Part shown: positions 36,221 through 46,567 of the stretch, piece after piece
Position numbering within the stretch: position 1 is the first letter of the stretch
Layout of the letters: each line of letters starts with the position of its first letter
Assembly (NCBI RefSeq): GCF_023016265.1
Contig: NZ_CP095412.1
Span: forward strand, 558,001 to 622,000
Length of the DNA stretch: 64,000 bases
Source: Blastococcus sp. PRF04-17
GTDB lineage: Bacteria; Actinomycetota; Actinomycetes; Mycobacteriales; Geodermatophilaceae
Reading direction: 5' to 3'
Notes under the pieces: generated by a model
Told to the model about the DNA's origin: nothing
The model's input: the letters and a program-made list of their open reading frames with translations, nothing else
The model's database searches: none
Made by a program: the position numbers and the translations under genes

Positions 36221-39200
36221 ATGGGTCTGCTCCGCCGCATCGAGCGCGCTCGGGACGCGGTCGGGACGGCCGCCCGTCTCACCGCGACCGGCGCGTCGCT
36301 GGCTCTCGGCCCGGCTGTCCTGACCGCGGGGCTGCTCGAGGAGTCGACGCGCTTCACCGCTCGGACCGTCCGGTCCGCCGCGGGCGTCGCGAAGGACGTC
36401 GCGACGAAGGTGGCCCTCGAGGGGTCCCGTGCGGTCGGCACCGTGGTCACCGGCGCGGATCCCTTTCCCGACGGGCACGTCCGCGGCCTGGTCGACGTGG
36501 CGCGCGGCATGCTCGAACCGCCGCTGGCCAGGACCACCCGCCGCGTGTTCCGCGACAGGGGACACGTGCAGGTCGAGATCGCCGCCCCGCCCGCGGAGGA
36601 CCGACCGGAGGTCCGTCGGGCCCTGCGCCGGCACCTCGAGCGGCTCGAGGGCGTGCAGTGGGCGACGGTGAACGACGTCGTCGGGCGGGTCCTGGTCGCG
36701 GTCGACGACCGCCGCGTCAGCGTCGAGGACGTCGTCGGTGTGGTCACGGCCGTCGAGCAGGCCCGCGGTGGCCGGCAGGTCTTCCCGCAGCGCGAGGACC
36801 ACCCCGCCGACCTCGAACCGCTCCTCGCCGCTCTCGCGACCGCGGCGGTCGACACCGCGGCGGTCGCCGTCGCGGCGGTCGCCAAGGTGCTGCCCGTGCC
36901 GGCGCTCACCCGCCACATCACGCTCGCCATCGCGCTGCTGGACTCCCAGCAGTGGATCAAGGACGCCCTCGAGTCGCGGATCGGGCCGATCGGCACCGAC
37001 CTCGCCTTCTCCGGCACCAGTGCGCTGCTGCACGCGCTCACCCAGAGCCCGACGGTGCCCGCGCTCAACGCCGCCACGGCGCTGCAGCAGGCGTTCGAGG
37101 CACGGGCCCGTCGTCAGGTGTGGCAGCGCCGCGAGGACGAGCTCTGCCGGCCCGAGCCCGAGGACGACGCCACCGAGCCGCTTCCCCCGCCCGGTGCGCG
37201 CCCGCAGGCGCTGCCCGCCGGGCCGATCGAGACCTACCGCTCGAGGCTGGGCCCGACGGAGCTCGCCGCCGCGCTCACCCTGCTACCGCTCACCCGACGA
37301 CCGGGCCGCTCGGCCGACATGCTCAAGGCGCTCACCCCCAAGGCGGCCTACCAGGGCCGCGAGGCCTTCGCCGCCTCGCTGGGACTGCTCCTGTGCCGGC
37401 AGGGCGTCCTGCCCATGGACGGCTCGGCCTTCCGGCGGCTGGACCGCATCGACACCGTCGTCGTGGACAGCGCCGCGCTGGGCACCGGCCCGCCGACGGT
37501 CATCGACGCGACCGCGGACGCCGACGGCTGGGACGTCGCCGACGTCTGGACGACGGCAACGCGCCTGCTCGACACGGAGGACGGCGACGACGGCCCGCCC
37601 GACGGCGGGCCCAGACGCCGGCTCGGGCCCGCGCGGACCTCGCCCGACGTGCCCGGCGGCGAGCTGCGCACGGTCCTCGAAGGGCGCCGGCGGGTGGGCG
37701 TGGTGACCGTCGCCGCCGAACTGGACCCGCACGCCGAGGCGCTGCTCACCGCGGCCGCGGAGGCCGGGCACCGCCTGGTCCTCACCGCCTCCGTCGGCAC
37801 CCGGGAGATCTCGCAGGCCGCCGACGAGGTCGCGCCCGACGACGAGCCGCTGCTGGACACGGTGCGGCGGCTGCAGGCCGACGGGCACGGCGTGCTGCTC
37901 GTCTCCGCCGTCGACGGGCCGGCCCTGATCGCCTCCGACGTCGCGGTCGCACCGGTGCTGCCCGGCCGGGCCCCCGCGTGGGGAGCGGACCTGGTCACCG
38001 GGCCCGGACTGGCCGACGCCTGCCGGATCGTCGCTGCCACCAAGGCCGCGCGGGCGGTCAGCCGCCGGTCGGTGGAGACGGCGCTGACCGCCAACGTGCT
38101 GGGTGGCCTGCTCGCCGCCGTCGGCAGCGCCGCGTACGGCCAGCGCAAGGCGACGGCGCCCGGGAAGACGGCGACCGTCTGGACGATGGCGGCGGGCACC
38201 GTGTCCGCCGTCCGCGCCGCCGGCCGGCCTGCGCCGCCGCCGTCGGTGCACACGCCGTGGCACGCGCTCGACCCCGAGGACGTGCAGCGCCGGTTGGCCG
38301 AGCTGCCCGAGGAGCCGGAGCCGGCGACCACCGGCGTGCTCGCGCCGTTCCGGCGGGCCGCCGGCCATCCCGTCGTCCGCTGGCCGGTGCGGTTCGCGCG
38401 CACGGTCGGCGCCGAGCTGTCGGACCCGCTCACCCCGGTGCTCGCCACCGGCGCCGCGGCCACCGCGATGCTGGGCGAGTCCACCGACGCGATCCTCGTC
38501 GGCAGCGTCACCGTCGCGAACGCCCTGCTCAGCGGAGTCCAGCGGCTGCGCGCGGAGACGGCGCTGGAGTCGCTGCTGCTCGAGCAGGACGTCACCGTGC
38601 ACCGGGCGACGCGGGGCGGGCGCGAGGACGTGTGCGGCGCCGACCTGCGGGTCGGCGACGTGCTCCTCGTCGAGTCGGGGGACGTGCTGGCCGCCGATGC
38701 CCGGCTCCTGGAGGCCGTGGACCTCGAGGTCGACGAGTCGAACCTGACCGGCGAATCGCTGTCGGTGGCCAAGTCGGTGCCGGCGACTCCGGGCGCGGAC
38801 GTCGCCGACCGCACCTGCATGCTCTTCGACGGCACCACCGTCGTGGCCGGCCGGGGGCGGGCCGTCGTCGTCGCGGTCGGCAGCGCGACCCAGGCCGGTC
38901 GCGCCACCCGAGCCGCGGGAGGAGCGGCCCCGCCGGCCGGCGTGCAGGCGCGGCTCGGCGAGCTGACCAGCTCCGTGCTGCCGCTCACCCTCGCCGGCGG
39001 CGGTGCCGTCACCGCGCTCGGCGTCCTCTGGGGCCGCCCGCTGCGCGAGGCGGTCCGGTCCGGCCTGGCGGTCGCCGTCGCCGCAGTGCCGGAGGGTCTG
39101 CCGCTGGTGGCCACGGTGGCGCAGCAGTCCGCGGCCCGCCGGCTGTCGCGCCGGGGCGCCGTCGTCCGGCGCGCGCGGGTGCTGGAGGCCCTGGGGCGCG

Positions 39201-40743
39201 TCGACACCGTGTGCTTCGACAAGACGGGGACGCTCACCGAGAACCGGCTGCGCGTGGCCAGGCTGGTACCGATCGACGACTCGCTCGGCGAGGACGAGCT
39301 GCTCCGCCTCACCGCGTCCGCCACCGCTTCGGGCGAGGAGGACGCGCACGAGACCGACCGCGCCGTCGTCGAGGCGGCGACCGAACGCGGAGTCGCCGCC
39401 GGGGAGGACCCGGCAGGCGGGCTGCCCTTCGCCGCCGAGCGCGGCTTCTCCGCCGCGGTGCGGAACGGCCGGCTGGTGGTCAAGGGTGCGCCCGAGGTGG
39501 TGCTGCGGCGCTGCGGGGACGCCGGCGACGTCCGGGCGCGCGTGCAGGAGCTGGCGGGCGAGGGGCTGCGGGTGCTCGCCGTCGCCGACCGCGCGGTCGA
39601 CGGCTGCCCCGACGACCTCGAGGAGGCAGCGCAGGGCCTCACGCTGCGCGGCCTGGTGGCGCTCGCCGACACGGTGCGGGAGTCGTCGGCCGCCGCCGTC
39701 GAGCAGCTGGTCGCGGCCGGCATCCGGGTGCTGATCGCGACCGGCGACCACCCCGAGACGGCCAGCGCCATCGCGGCGAAGGCGGGGGTGCCGGGTGCCG
39801 ACCGGGTGGTCACCGGCGCACAGCTGGCCCGTGCGTCGGACAAGGAGCGCCAGCGGCTGGTGCAGGAGGCGGCGGTGTTCGCGCGGCTGTCGCCGGAGCA
39901 GAAGGTGTCGCTGGTCGCGGCGCTGCGCCGCGCCGGGGCGACGCTGGCCATGACCGGCGACGGTGTGAACGACGCGGCCGCCATCCGGTTGGCCGACGTG
40001 GGGGTCGGCGTCGCCGGCGCCGAGTCGCCGGCCGCCCGGACGGCGGCCGACCTGGTGCTCACCGATGTCGACCTGACCCGGCTGGTCGACGCGGTCGCCG
40101 AGGGCCGGGCCATGTGGGCGCGGGTACGGGACGCGGTGTCGGTGCTGGTCGGCGGCAACGCCGGCGAGGTGGCCTTCACCGTGCTCGGCACTGCGTTCGG
40201 TGGCCGGGCACCGCTGGGCACGCGTCAGTTGTTACTGGTCAACCTGCTGACCGACATGTTTCCCGCGCTGGCCGTGGCCGTCTCGACACCGCGAGCTGCT
40301 GCCGCGGAGCACTCGGGCGGCCCCCTCGCCGGCCATGCGCTGGAGGCCGTCCTGCTGGGCGGACCGCAGCGCGGGTTCGCCCGGGAGGTGCGCCGCATGG
40401 TGCTGGTGCGCGGTGCCGCGACCACCGCCGGTGCGACCGGCGCCTGGGCGGTCGGCCGGCTCACCGGGTTCCGCGGGCGCGCAGGCACCATGGGGCTGGC
40501 CGCGCTGATCACCACCCAGCTCGGGCAGACCGCCTGGGCGGCCGGCGCAGCCCGCTGGTACTGGTGACCGTCGCCGGTTCGCTGGTCGCTCTCGCCGCCG
40601 TGGTGCAGACGCCGGGGATCAGCCGGTTCTTCGGCTGCACGCCGCTCGACCCGATCGCCTGGCTGGTCGTCCTGGGCTCGGCGGCCGCCGGCACGGCCGG
40701 CGCCGAGCTGGTCCCGGGTCTGGTCGAGCGGCTGCGGAAGTGA
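36221..40743 (+). pseudogene. Large CtpI-like cation-transporting P-type ATPase, frameshift near the C-terminus
   Basis: About 1,507 residues if repaired. An N-terminal half of ~750 residues (HMA-like VQVEIAAPPAED region, then helices) precedes a type II-like P-ATPase core: LTGESLSV, VPEGLPLVATVA, the phosphorylation site CFDKTGTLTEN near residue 1,003 and MTGDGVNDAAAI near residue 1,245. In the long frame a TGA occurs at 40565; the last transmembrane segments (VAGSLVALAAVVQTPGISRF, WLVVLGSAAAGTAGAELVPG) continue one frame over to 40743. One C missing in GGCCGGCCGC at about 40548 explains it. TAGCGT at 36186-36191 is a plausible -10 box. The ion is unknown; mycobacterial CtpI is the nearest remembered relative. 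Confidence 0.85.
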
Positions 40744-40744
40744 C

Positions 40745-40942
40745 CTACCGGGCGAGGAAGTGGACGCCGAGCCACACCCACGTCAGCAGGACGGCCACGC
40801 GCCCCGGGCCGCTGCGCATGACGGCACCGAGCGTCTCCCCGGCGGTCGCCACGTGCCGGCCCCGTCGGGCCGTCAGCTCGAGGGCCAGCGCGGCCACGAG
40901 GAGGACCAGCAGGACGACGGAGCTGACCCTCGTGGCGCTCAC
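40745..40942 (-). CDS. DUF6186 family small membrane protein
   Basis: 65 residues: a first membrane helix VSSVVLLVLLVAALALELTARR, a loop with TAGETLGAVMRS, then a second helix VAVLLTWVWLGVHFL. This pattern matches the actinobacterial DUF6186 family, function unknown. GTG 40942 overlaps the stop of the upstream membrane gene as GTGA, so the two are translated together. It ends 1 bp from the end of the convergent P-type ATPase gene. Confidence 0.75.
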   Translation of the reverse strand: MSATRVSSVVLLVLLVAALALELTARRGRHVATAGETLGAVMRSGPGRVAVLLTWVWLGVHFLAR

Positions 40943-41325
40943 GGTGTCACCGGTCCTCGAGGGCGGGTGACCAACCAGGCTCCCGCCGCCAGCCAGAGCA
41001 CCGTGGCCGTGGCCCGAGCGGCGGGGTGGGAAAGCAGGGGGTCGGCGAGGTCGCTGACCGACGGCAGGTCGTCGTGCAGCAGGGTGACCAGCTCCCACCC
41101 GGCCGCGGCGACGAGCCAGGCCGCCCAGGGCAGACCACGCCGGCCGACCGCCGGCGCCACCTCGCCCGCCCGCGCGGCCACGCCCGTCCCGGCCACGAGG
41201 AGGCCGGTGGCTGCGACCACCAGCAGCGCTCCGCCGGACAGCTCGCCGAACGACGCCACCGCCACTGCGCATGGGAGGGCGAGGGCGCCACAGAGGAACC
41301 GGCGGGCACCGGGGGCGAGCACCAC
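40939..41325 (-). CDS. Membrane protein of unknown function
   Basis: 128 residues with four likely membrane segments (FLCGALALPCAVAVASF, ALLVVAATGLLVAGTGV, LPWAAWLVAAAGWELVTLL, ATATVLWLAAGAWLV). GTG 41325 is exactly six bases after CACGAT on the minus strand, a leaderless start; an ATG 14 codons further upstream is the alternative. It is coupled to the DUF6186 gene. No family was recognised. Confidence 0.65.
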   Translation of the reverse strand: MVLAPGARRFLCGALALPCAVAVASFGELSGGALLVVAATGLLVAGTGVAARAGEVAPAVGRRGLPWAAWLVAAAGWELVTLLHDDLPSVSDLADPLLSHPAARATATVLWLAAGAWLVTRPRGPVTP

Positions 41326-41381
41326 CCGTGCATCGTGGCCGGCGACGGGCGCCACGCCGAACCCCACCGCAGGTTGATCGC

Positions 41382-42098
41382 ATGGCCGGGGCCGCCCACT
41401 ACGTCGCTCTGGGCGACTCCATCTCGGTCGACGACTACTCGGGAGGTCCGGGCCGCGGTGGGGCCAGCCTGCTGTTCGCCAACCGGGACGACGACTTCCC
41501 GGACTGGCGGGGGCGCGACCTCCTGGCCGTCGAACCGGGCACGCGGTTCTCCCTCCTGGCTACCGACGGAGCGACCACGCGCACGCTGCTGGCCCGTCAG
41601 CTGCCCCGCCTGCGGGCGCTCGAGCTCCACCCGTCGGTGGTCACGCTGACCATCGGGGGGAACGACCTGCTGGGCAGTTACGGCGACTCCGGAGCGGCAC
41701 GGGCTGTCATCTGCCGGGTTGCCGATGCGGTCGCGCAGGCACTGCGTGTCGTCGCCGATCACCTGGCGCCGTCCGGACGGGTGGTCGTCGGCACCGTCTA
41801 CGACCCCAGCGACGGCACGGGGGACGCCGCCCGGCTGGGCCTCCCGCCGTGGGCGGACGCCGTCAGGCGCATCGCCGAGCTCAACGAGTCCCTCCGCTCG
41901 GTCGCCCGCGCGCACGGCGCCGCCGTCGCCGACATCCACGGCGAGTTCCTCGGCCACGGTCTGCACGCAGGCGACCCCGGTCGGCGGGAACCGAGACCCG
42001 CCGCGCGGGACCTGTGGTTCTGCAACGTCATCGAGCCGAACGCGTGGGGAGCCGACGGCGTCCGGCGGGCGTTCTGGGCCGCACTCCACGACGCCTGA
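41382..42098 (+). CDS. SGNH/GDSL-type hydrolase lacking the usual C-terminal His motif
   Basis: 238 residues without signal peptide. Block I YVALGDSISVDDYSGG near residue 6 and block III VTLTIGGNDLL near residue 88 are clear, so the nucleophile Ser and oxyanion Gly/Asn are present. Where family members have DxxH, this protein reads CNVIEPNAWGADGVRRAFW, without the histidine. Activity may use another base or be lost. ATG 41382. It diverges from the membrane pair at 40939-41325. Confidence 0.8.
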   Translation: MAGAAHYVALGDSISVDDYSGGPGRGGASLLFANRDDDFPDWRGRDLLAVEPGTRFSLLATDGATTRTLLARQLPRLRALELHPSVVTLTIGGNDLLGSYGDSGAARAVICRVADAVAQALRVVADHLAPSGRVVVGTVYDPSDGTGDAARLGLPPWADAVRRIAELNESLRSVARAHGAAVADIHGEFLGHGLHAGDPGRREPRPAARDLWFCNVIEPNAWGADGVRRAFWAALHDA

Positions 42099-42123
42099 GG
42101 CACCGTCCGAACGATCCCTGCTC

Positions 42124-42129
42124 TAGCTT
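42124..42129 (+). promoter_or_regulatory. -10 box TAGCTT of a leaderless promoter
   Basis: TAGCTT, six bases, then GTG at 42136. Same geometry as the other leaderless starts in the window. Confidence 0.6.
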
Positions 42130-42135
42130 TCGCCC

Positions 42136-44726
42136 GTGGACCCCGCCGTCCCGGCCGGAACCCTCACGCTGCTGTTCAGCGACATCGAGGGCTCCACCGG
42201 CGCCCTGCGCGCGCTCGGCGCGCAGTACGCCGACGTCCTCTCCGCCCAGCGGCAGCTCCAGCGCGCCGCCTTCGCGCGGTGGCGCGGACGCGAGATGGGC
42301 ACCGAGGGTGACAGCTTCTTCGTGGTCTTCGGCTCCGTCGGCGACGCACTCGGCGCGGCCGCGGAGGCGCAGCGGGAGCTAACCGCGTACCCGTGGCGGC
42401 GGGGGCGCCGGTGCGGGTGCGCATGGGACTGCACACAGGTGAGCCGACGCCGCACGAGGAGGGTTACGTCGGTCTCGACGTCCATCTCGCCGCTCGGGTG
42501 GCCGGCCTCGCGCACGGCGGCCAAGTGGTGCTCACCGAGGCCACCCGACGGATCGCCGGTACGAAGCTCCCGCCCGGGACCTCCGTGGTCGACCTCGGGC
42601 TGCACCGGCTCAAGGACTTCCCGGAGCCCGAGCGGCTGCACCAGCTGACCGTCGAAGGCGCTCCGCGGGAGTTCCCGCCGCTGCGCAGCCTGGGCCGGGC
42701 CACCCACCTGCCGACACCGGCCACGTCGCTGGTCGGCCGGGACGGCGACGTGGCGGCACTCCGCGCGCTGCTCACCAGCGGTGGCGCTCGGGTGGCCACG
42801 CTGACCGGCCCCGGCGGAGCCGGCAAGACCAGACTGGCGATCGCCGCGGCGACGGCCCTGGCCGACGACTTCCCGGACGGCGTCTGGTTCGTGCCCCTGG
42901 AGGCGGCGACGACGGCCGAGCTCATGTGGGCCTCGATCGCCGACAACCTGGGGCTGCCGCCCTCGGGCCGGAACCCCGGCGACGTCGTGGCCTTCCTTGC
43001 CGCCGCGCCGTCGCTGCTGGTCCTGGACAACCTCGAGCAGCTGCCCGGCGCCGGCGAGGTGGTCGCGCGGCTGCTGACCGCCCCGGGCGCGCGGGTGCTG
43101 GCGACGTCGCGGCGGCCGCTGCACGTCCCCGGCGAGCACCAGCACCCCGTCGCCCCCCTCGGTGAGCCGGCGGTCGACCTGTTCGTGCAGCGCGCCCGCA
43201 TGGTCCGCCCCGGCTTCGCCCCCGACGACGCCGAGCTCGCCGCCGTCGCGGAGATCTGCGGCATGCTCGACGGGCTGCCGCTGGCGATCGAGCTGGCCGC
43301 CGCGCGGGTCAAGGTGTTCGGGCCGACGGCGCTCCGCAGCCGCCTGGCCGCCGGGCTCGAGCTGGCGGCGGGTCGGCTGCCCGTGCCGGACCGGCACCGG
43401 ACGCTGCACGACACGGTGGCCTGGAGCTACGGGATGCTCGACGGCGACCTCCAGCACTTCTTCCGCCAGCTCGGCGCCTTCGGCGGCGACTTCGACCTGG
43501 ACGCCGCGGCTGCGGTCGTCCCGGACCACCCCGATCCGCTGGTGGCTCTCGAGGACCTGCTGGACGCCAGTCTGGTCACCGTCATCGAGGGCGTCGACGG
43601 CGAACCGCGGTTCCGGCTGCTGGTCACCATCGCGGGCTTCGCCCGGCGGCAGCTCGCCGAGTCGGGGGAGCGGGAGGCCGCCTGCCGGCGGCACGGCGAG
43701 CACTACGTCGCCCTGGCCGAGGCGGTTGCCCCCCAGCTGCAGACCAGTCTGCACTCCAGCGCCAAGGACCGGATCGGCGGGGAGCTCGACAACCTGCGTG
43801 CGGTCCTGGATTGGGCGTTGCCGGCGTCCGGCACCCCCGGACCGGGACTGGTCCTGGGCCTGCGCCTCTGCCGGGCGCTGTACCGGTACTGGTACACGTG
43901 CGGCCACCAGGCCGAGGGGCGCCGCTGGCTCGCCCAGGCCGTCGCGTCGTCCGCCGGGCAGGAGAGCCCGGAGTCGACGAACGCCCTGCGGGGCCTCGGC
44001 GTGCTGCTCGTCCAGCACGGCGAGTTCGCGGCCGGACGGGACGCTCTCCAGCGAGCCCTGGTCTACTGGCGGCGGGAAGGCCAGGCGGGGGAGACCGTCC
44101 GCACGCTGAGCAGCCTGGCCATCGCCCACCGGGCGCTCGAGGAGCCGGGGACCGCCCGACGGCTTCTGGACGAGGCAGTCGGGCTGGCCCGCGGGCACGG
44201 AGAGGACCAGCTGCTCGCCGCCGCCCTGTCGAACCTGGCGATCATGGACGTCGACGAGAACAGGCCGGCCGCCGCCCTGGAGCGGCTCACCCAGGCCCTG
44301 ACCCTCGACCGGAAGCTCGGCGACGACTGGGCGGTCGTGGCCGACCAGCTCAACATCGCCGCGGCGCTGCTCCAGCTCGGCCGGACGACCGAGGCATACG
44401 AGACGGCCCGCGCGGTGGCCGACGAGGCCGTCGCGCTCGAGGACCCCGACATGACCATCGCCCTCCTCGAGCTCCTGGCCTGGGCGTTCGCGGGGCTGGG
44501 TGACCCACGGCGGGCCGCTCTGATGCTGGGGGCGGCCACCGCGCTGCGAGAGTCGGCCGACCTGCCGATCGATCCGCCCGACGCCGCGCTGCTGGAACGG
44601 TCCCTGCAGCCGGTGCGCCGCCCGGGCGACGAGGAGGCGTGGGCCGCCGACCTGGTGGCCGGGGCGCAGGCGCCGATGGACGAGCTGTTGGCCGAGGCCT
44701 TCCCGCCTGCGGGTTCACGCCGGTGA
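42136..44726 (+). pseudogene. Adenylate-cyclase-like/AAA-ATPase/TPR regulator, one frameshift
   Basis: About 863 residues if repaired. Residues 1-165 are a class III nucleotidyl cyclase homology domain (LLFSDIEGST, TEGDSFFVVF, GLHTGEPTPHEEGYVGLDVH). An NB-ARC/AAA module follows with Walker A LTGPGGAGKTRLA and Walker B SLLVLDNLEQL, then the helical TPR half. The frame slips one base back near 42395 (TGGC-GGCGGGGG lacks one C). The usual Asn of VNxAARL is His (VHLAARV), so cyclase activity is doubtful and a sensor role more likely. There is no DNA-binding domain. The stop overlaps the sulfotransferase start (GTGA), tying the two genes together. Confidence 0.8.
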
Positions 44727-45463
44727 GCGCCCTGCCCACCGTGATCATCGTCGGAGCGATGAAGTGCGGCACCACCTCGCTGCACCGGTACCTGGACCTG
44801 CACCCGCAGACCGCGATGTCCCACCCCAAGGAGCTCAACTTCTTCATCGGCCCCGACGTGGCCGCCGACGGCACTGGCTGGGCCCGGGGCAACTGGCACC
44901 GGGGAACCGCCTGGTACGCGGCGCACTTCGACCCGTCGGCGCAGGTGCGCGGGGAGGCGTCCCCGGGCTACACGTCGCCCGATCATCCCGAGGTGGCCGG
45001 GCGCATGGCGGCGCTGCTGCCCAGCGCGCGGCTCGTGTACGCCGTCCGCGACCCGATCGACCGGGCGGTCTCCCAGTACCGGCACCACCGCCGCGAGGGC
45101 ACCGAGCGACGGCCCCTGGCCGAGGCCCTGCTCGACCCCGCCAGCCAGTACGTGTCCCGCGGGCGATACTTCGAGCGCCTGGCGCCGTTCCTCGCGTGCG
45201 GCGCGTTCGCCGACCGGATCACGATCGTCGCCCAGGAGGAGCTCCGCCAGCAGCGCCGTAGCGCGTTGCGGCGGCTGTTCGCCGACCTGCGGATCGACCA
45301 CGGCTTCTGGTCGCCCGACATGGCCGCCCGCTGGAACGAGTCGAGGGACGAGCCGCCGGCGATCCCCGACCGTGTCCGGCACGAGCTGGCCGAGCGGCTG
45401 CGAGACGACGCCGAGCGGCTGCGGCAGTTCGCCGGCCGCGGCTTCCCCGGCTGGACCGTGTGA
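44723..45463 (+). CDS. Sulfotransferase family protein
   Basis: 246 residues. The PAPS 5'-phosphosulfate loop is VIIVGAMKCGTTSLHRYL near residue 8, and the 3'-phosphate loop is LVYAVRDPIDRAVSQYRHH near residue 103. HPKELNFF lies between them, as in heparan-sulfate-type and bacterial relatives. It transfers sulfate from PAPS to an unknown acceptor. GTG 44723 is coupled to the stop of the cyclase-like gene. Confidence 0.87.
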   Translation: MSALPTVIIVGAMKCGTTSLHRYLDLHPQTAMSHPKELNFFIGPDVAADGTGWARGNWHRGTAWYAAHFDPSAQVRGEASPGYTSPDHPEVAGRMAALLPSARLVYAVRDPIDRAVSQYRHHRREGTERRPLAEALLDPASQYVSRGRYFERLAPFLACGAFADRITIVAQEELRQQRRSALRRLFADLRIDHGFWSPDMAARWNESRDEPPAIPDRVRHELAERLRDDAERLRQFAGRGFPGWTV

Positions 45464-45595
45464 CGGGTCCGGGAGGCGGTTGGCCCTGATCCTCTTGTCT
45501 CCGGCGGAACCGAGGACGACGCTGCGCGTGCCGACACCGAGTCGCGGTCCTCGGCGACCCGCGCTCGCCCGAGCCCATCGACAGGGGCGGCAGGT

Positions 45596-46531
45596 ATGAC
45601 ATCGGTCGAACCGGACACCCGGCAGGCGCCGGACGACGTGCGCAGGGGCACCCGTCGGCTGCTGGTCGCCTTCGCGGTGCTCACCGCGCTGGCGGTCAAC
45701 CAGCTGCTGGTGCTCGCCGACGTCACCGACCGCTACTGGGTGTGGGCCATCCACACCGAGCTGACCGCGGCCTTCCTCGGCGCGGCGTACGCCGCCGGCC
45801 TCGTGCTCTCCCTGCTCTCGCTGCGCGAACGGTCCTGGGCGCGAATCCGCATCCCGGTGATCACCGTCACCGTCTTCACGGTCCTGACCGCGGTGGCCAC
45901 GCTGGTCCACAACCACAAGCTGCTGCTGACCTCCGGGGGAGCGGTCGCGCGCCTGGCGGCGTGGGTGTGGCTCGCGGTCTACCTCGTGATCCCGGTGGTC
46001 TGCCTGCTGGTCGTCCTCCGGCAGGAGCGGGGGCGGCCCCTCCCCGGGCCGGCCCGCCGGCTCATGCCGGACTGGCTCACCGTCGCGCTCGCCGCCGAGG
46101 GGGCGGTGCTGCTCACCGCCGGGGCGATGCTCTTCGCGGGCGGACTGACCGTCCACCACCACGTGATGCCCATGACCCGCTTCTGGCCCTGGGACATCAT
46201 GCCGCTCAGCGCCCAGGTCATCGGTGCCTGGCTGCTGGCGCTCGCGCTGGCCGCCGCCCTGGCCATCGGCGACGGCGACCTGAGCCGGCTGCGCATCCCG
46301 GGCGTGACGTACACGGTCTTCGGCGTCCTCCAGCTGGTCGTGGTGATCTGGCACCGGTCGTTCGTCGAGGCCGACGACCCGTGGCTGTGGGGCTACGTCG
46401 GCCTGCTGCTCGCGATCACGGCGACCGGCGCCTACGGCTGGTGGGTGGCACTTCCCCACCGGTCCGGCAGGACAGCGCGGGCGGGAGCCGCCGAATCGTC
46501 GTCCCTCGGAAGCGAGGTGCCGACCGGCTGA
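45596..46531 (+). CDS. Multi-pass membrane protein of unknown function
   Basis: 311 residues with about eight hydrophobic segments, such as LLVAFAVLTALAVNQLLVL, AAFLGAAYAAGLVLSLLSL and VIGAWLLALALAAALAIG. A conserved-looking middle block is GLTVHHHVMPMTRFWPWDIMPL. The short tail is hydrophilic. The ATG 45596 follows GGGGCGGCAGG. No family was recognised. It stands alone between the sulfotransferase and the luciferase-like gene. Confidence 0.75.
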   Translation: MTSVEPDTRQAPDDVRRGTRRLLVAFAVLTALAVNQLLVLADVTDRYWVWAIHTELTAAFLGAAYAAGLVLSLLSLRERSWARIRIPVITVTVFTVLTAVATLVHNHKLLLTSGGAVARLAAWVWLAVYLVIPVVCLLVVLRQERGRPLPGPARRLMPDWLTVALAAEGAVLLTAGAMLFAGGLTVHHHVMPMTRFWPWDIMPLSAQVIGAWLLALALAAALAIGDGDLSRLRIPGVTYTVFGVLQLVVVIWHRSFVEADDPWLWGYVGLLLAITATGAYGWWVALPHRSGRTARAGAAESSSLGSEVPTG

Positions 46532-46567
46532 CGCGGCTGCTCCTGCCCGGTGGTTGACTCAGCCGCT

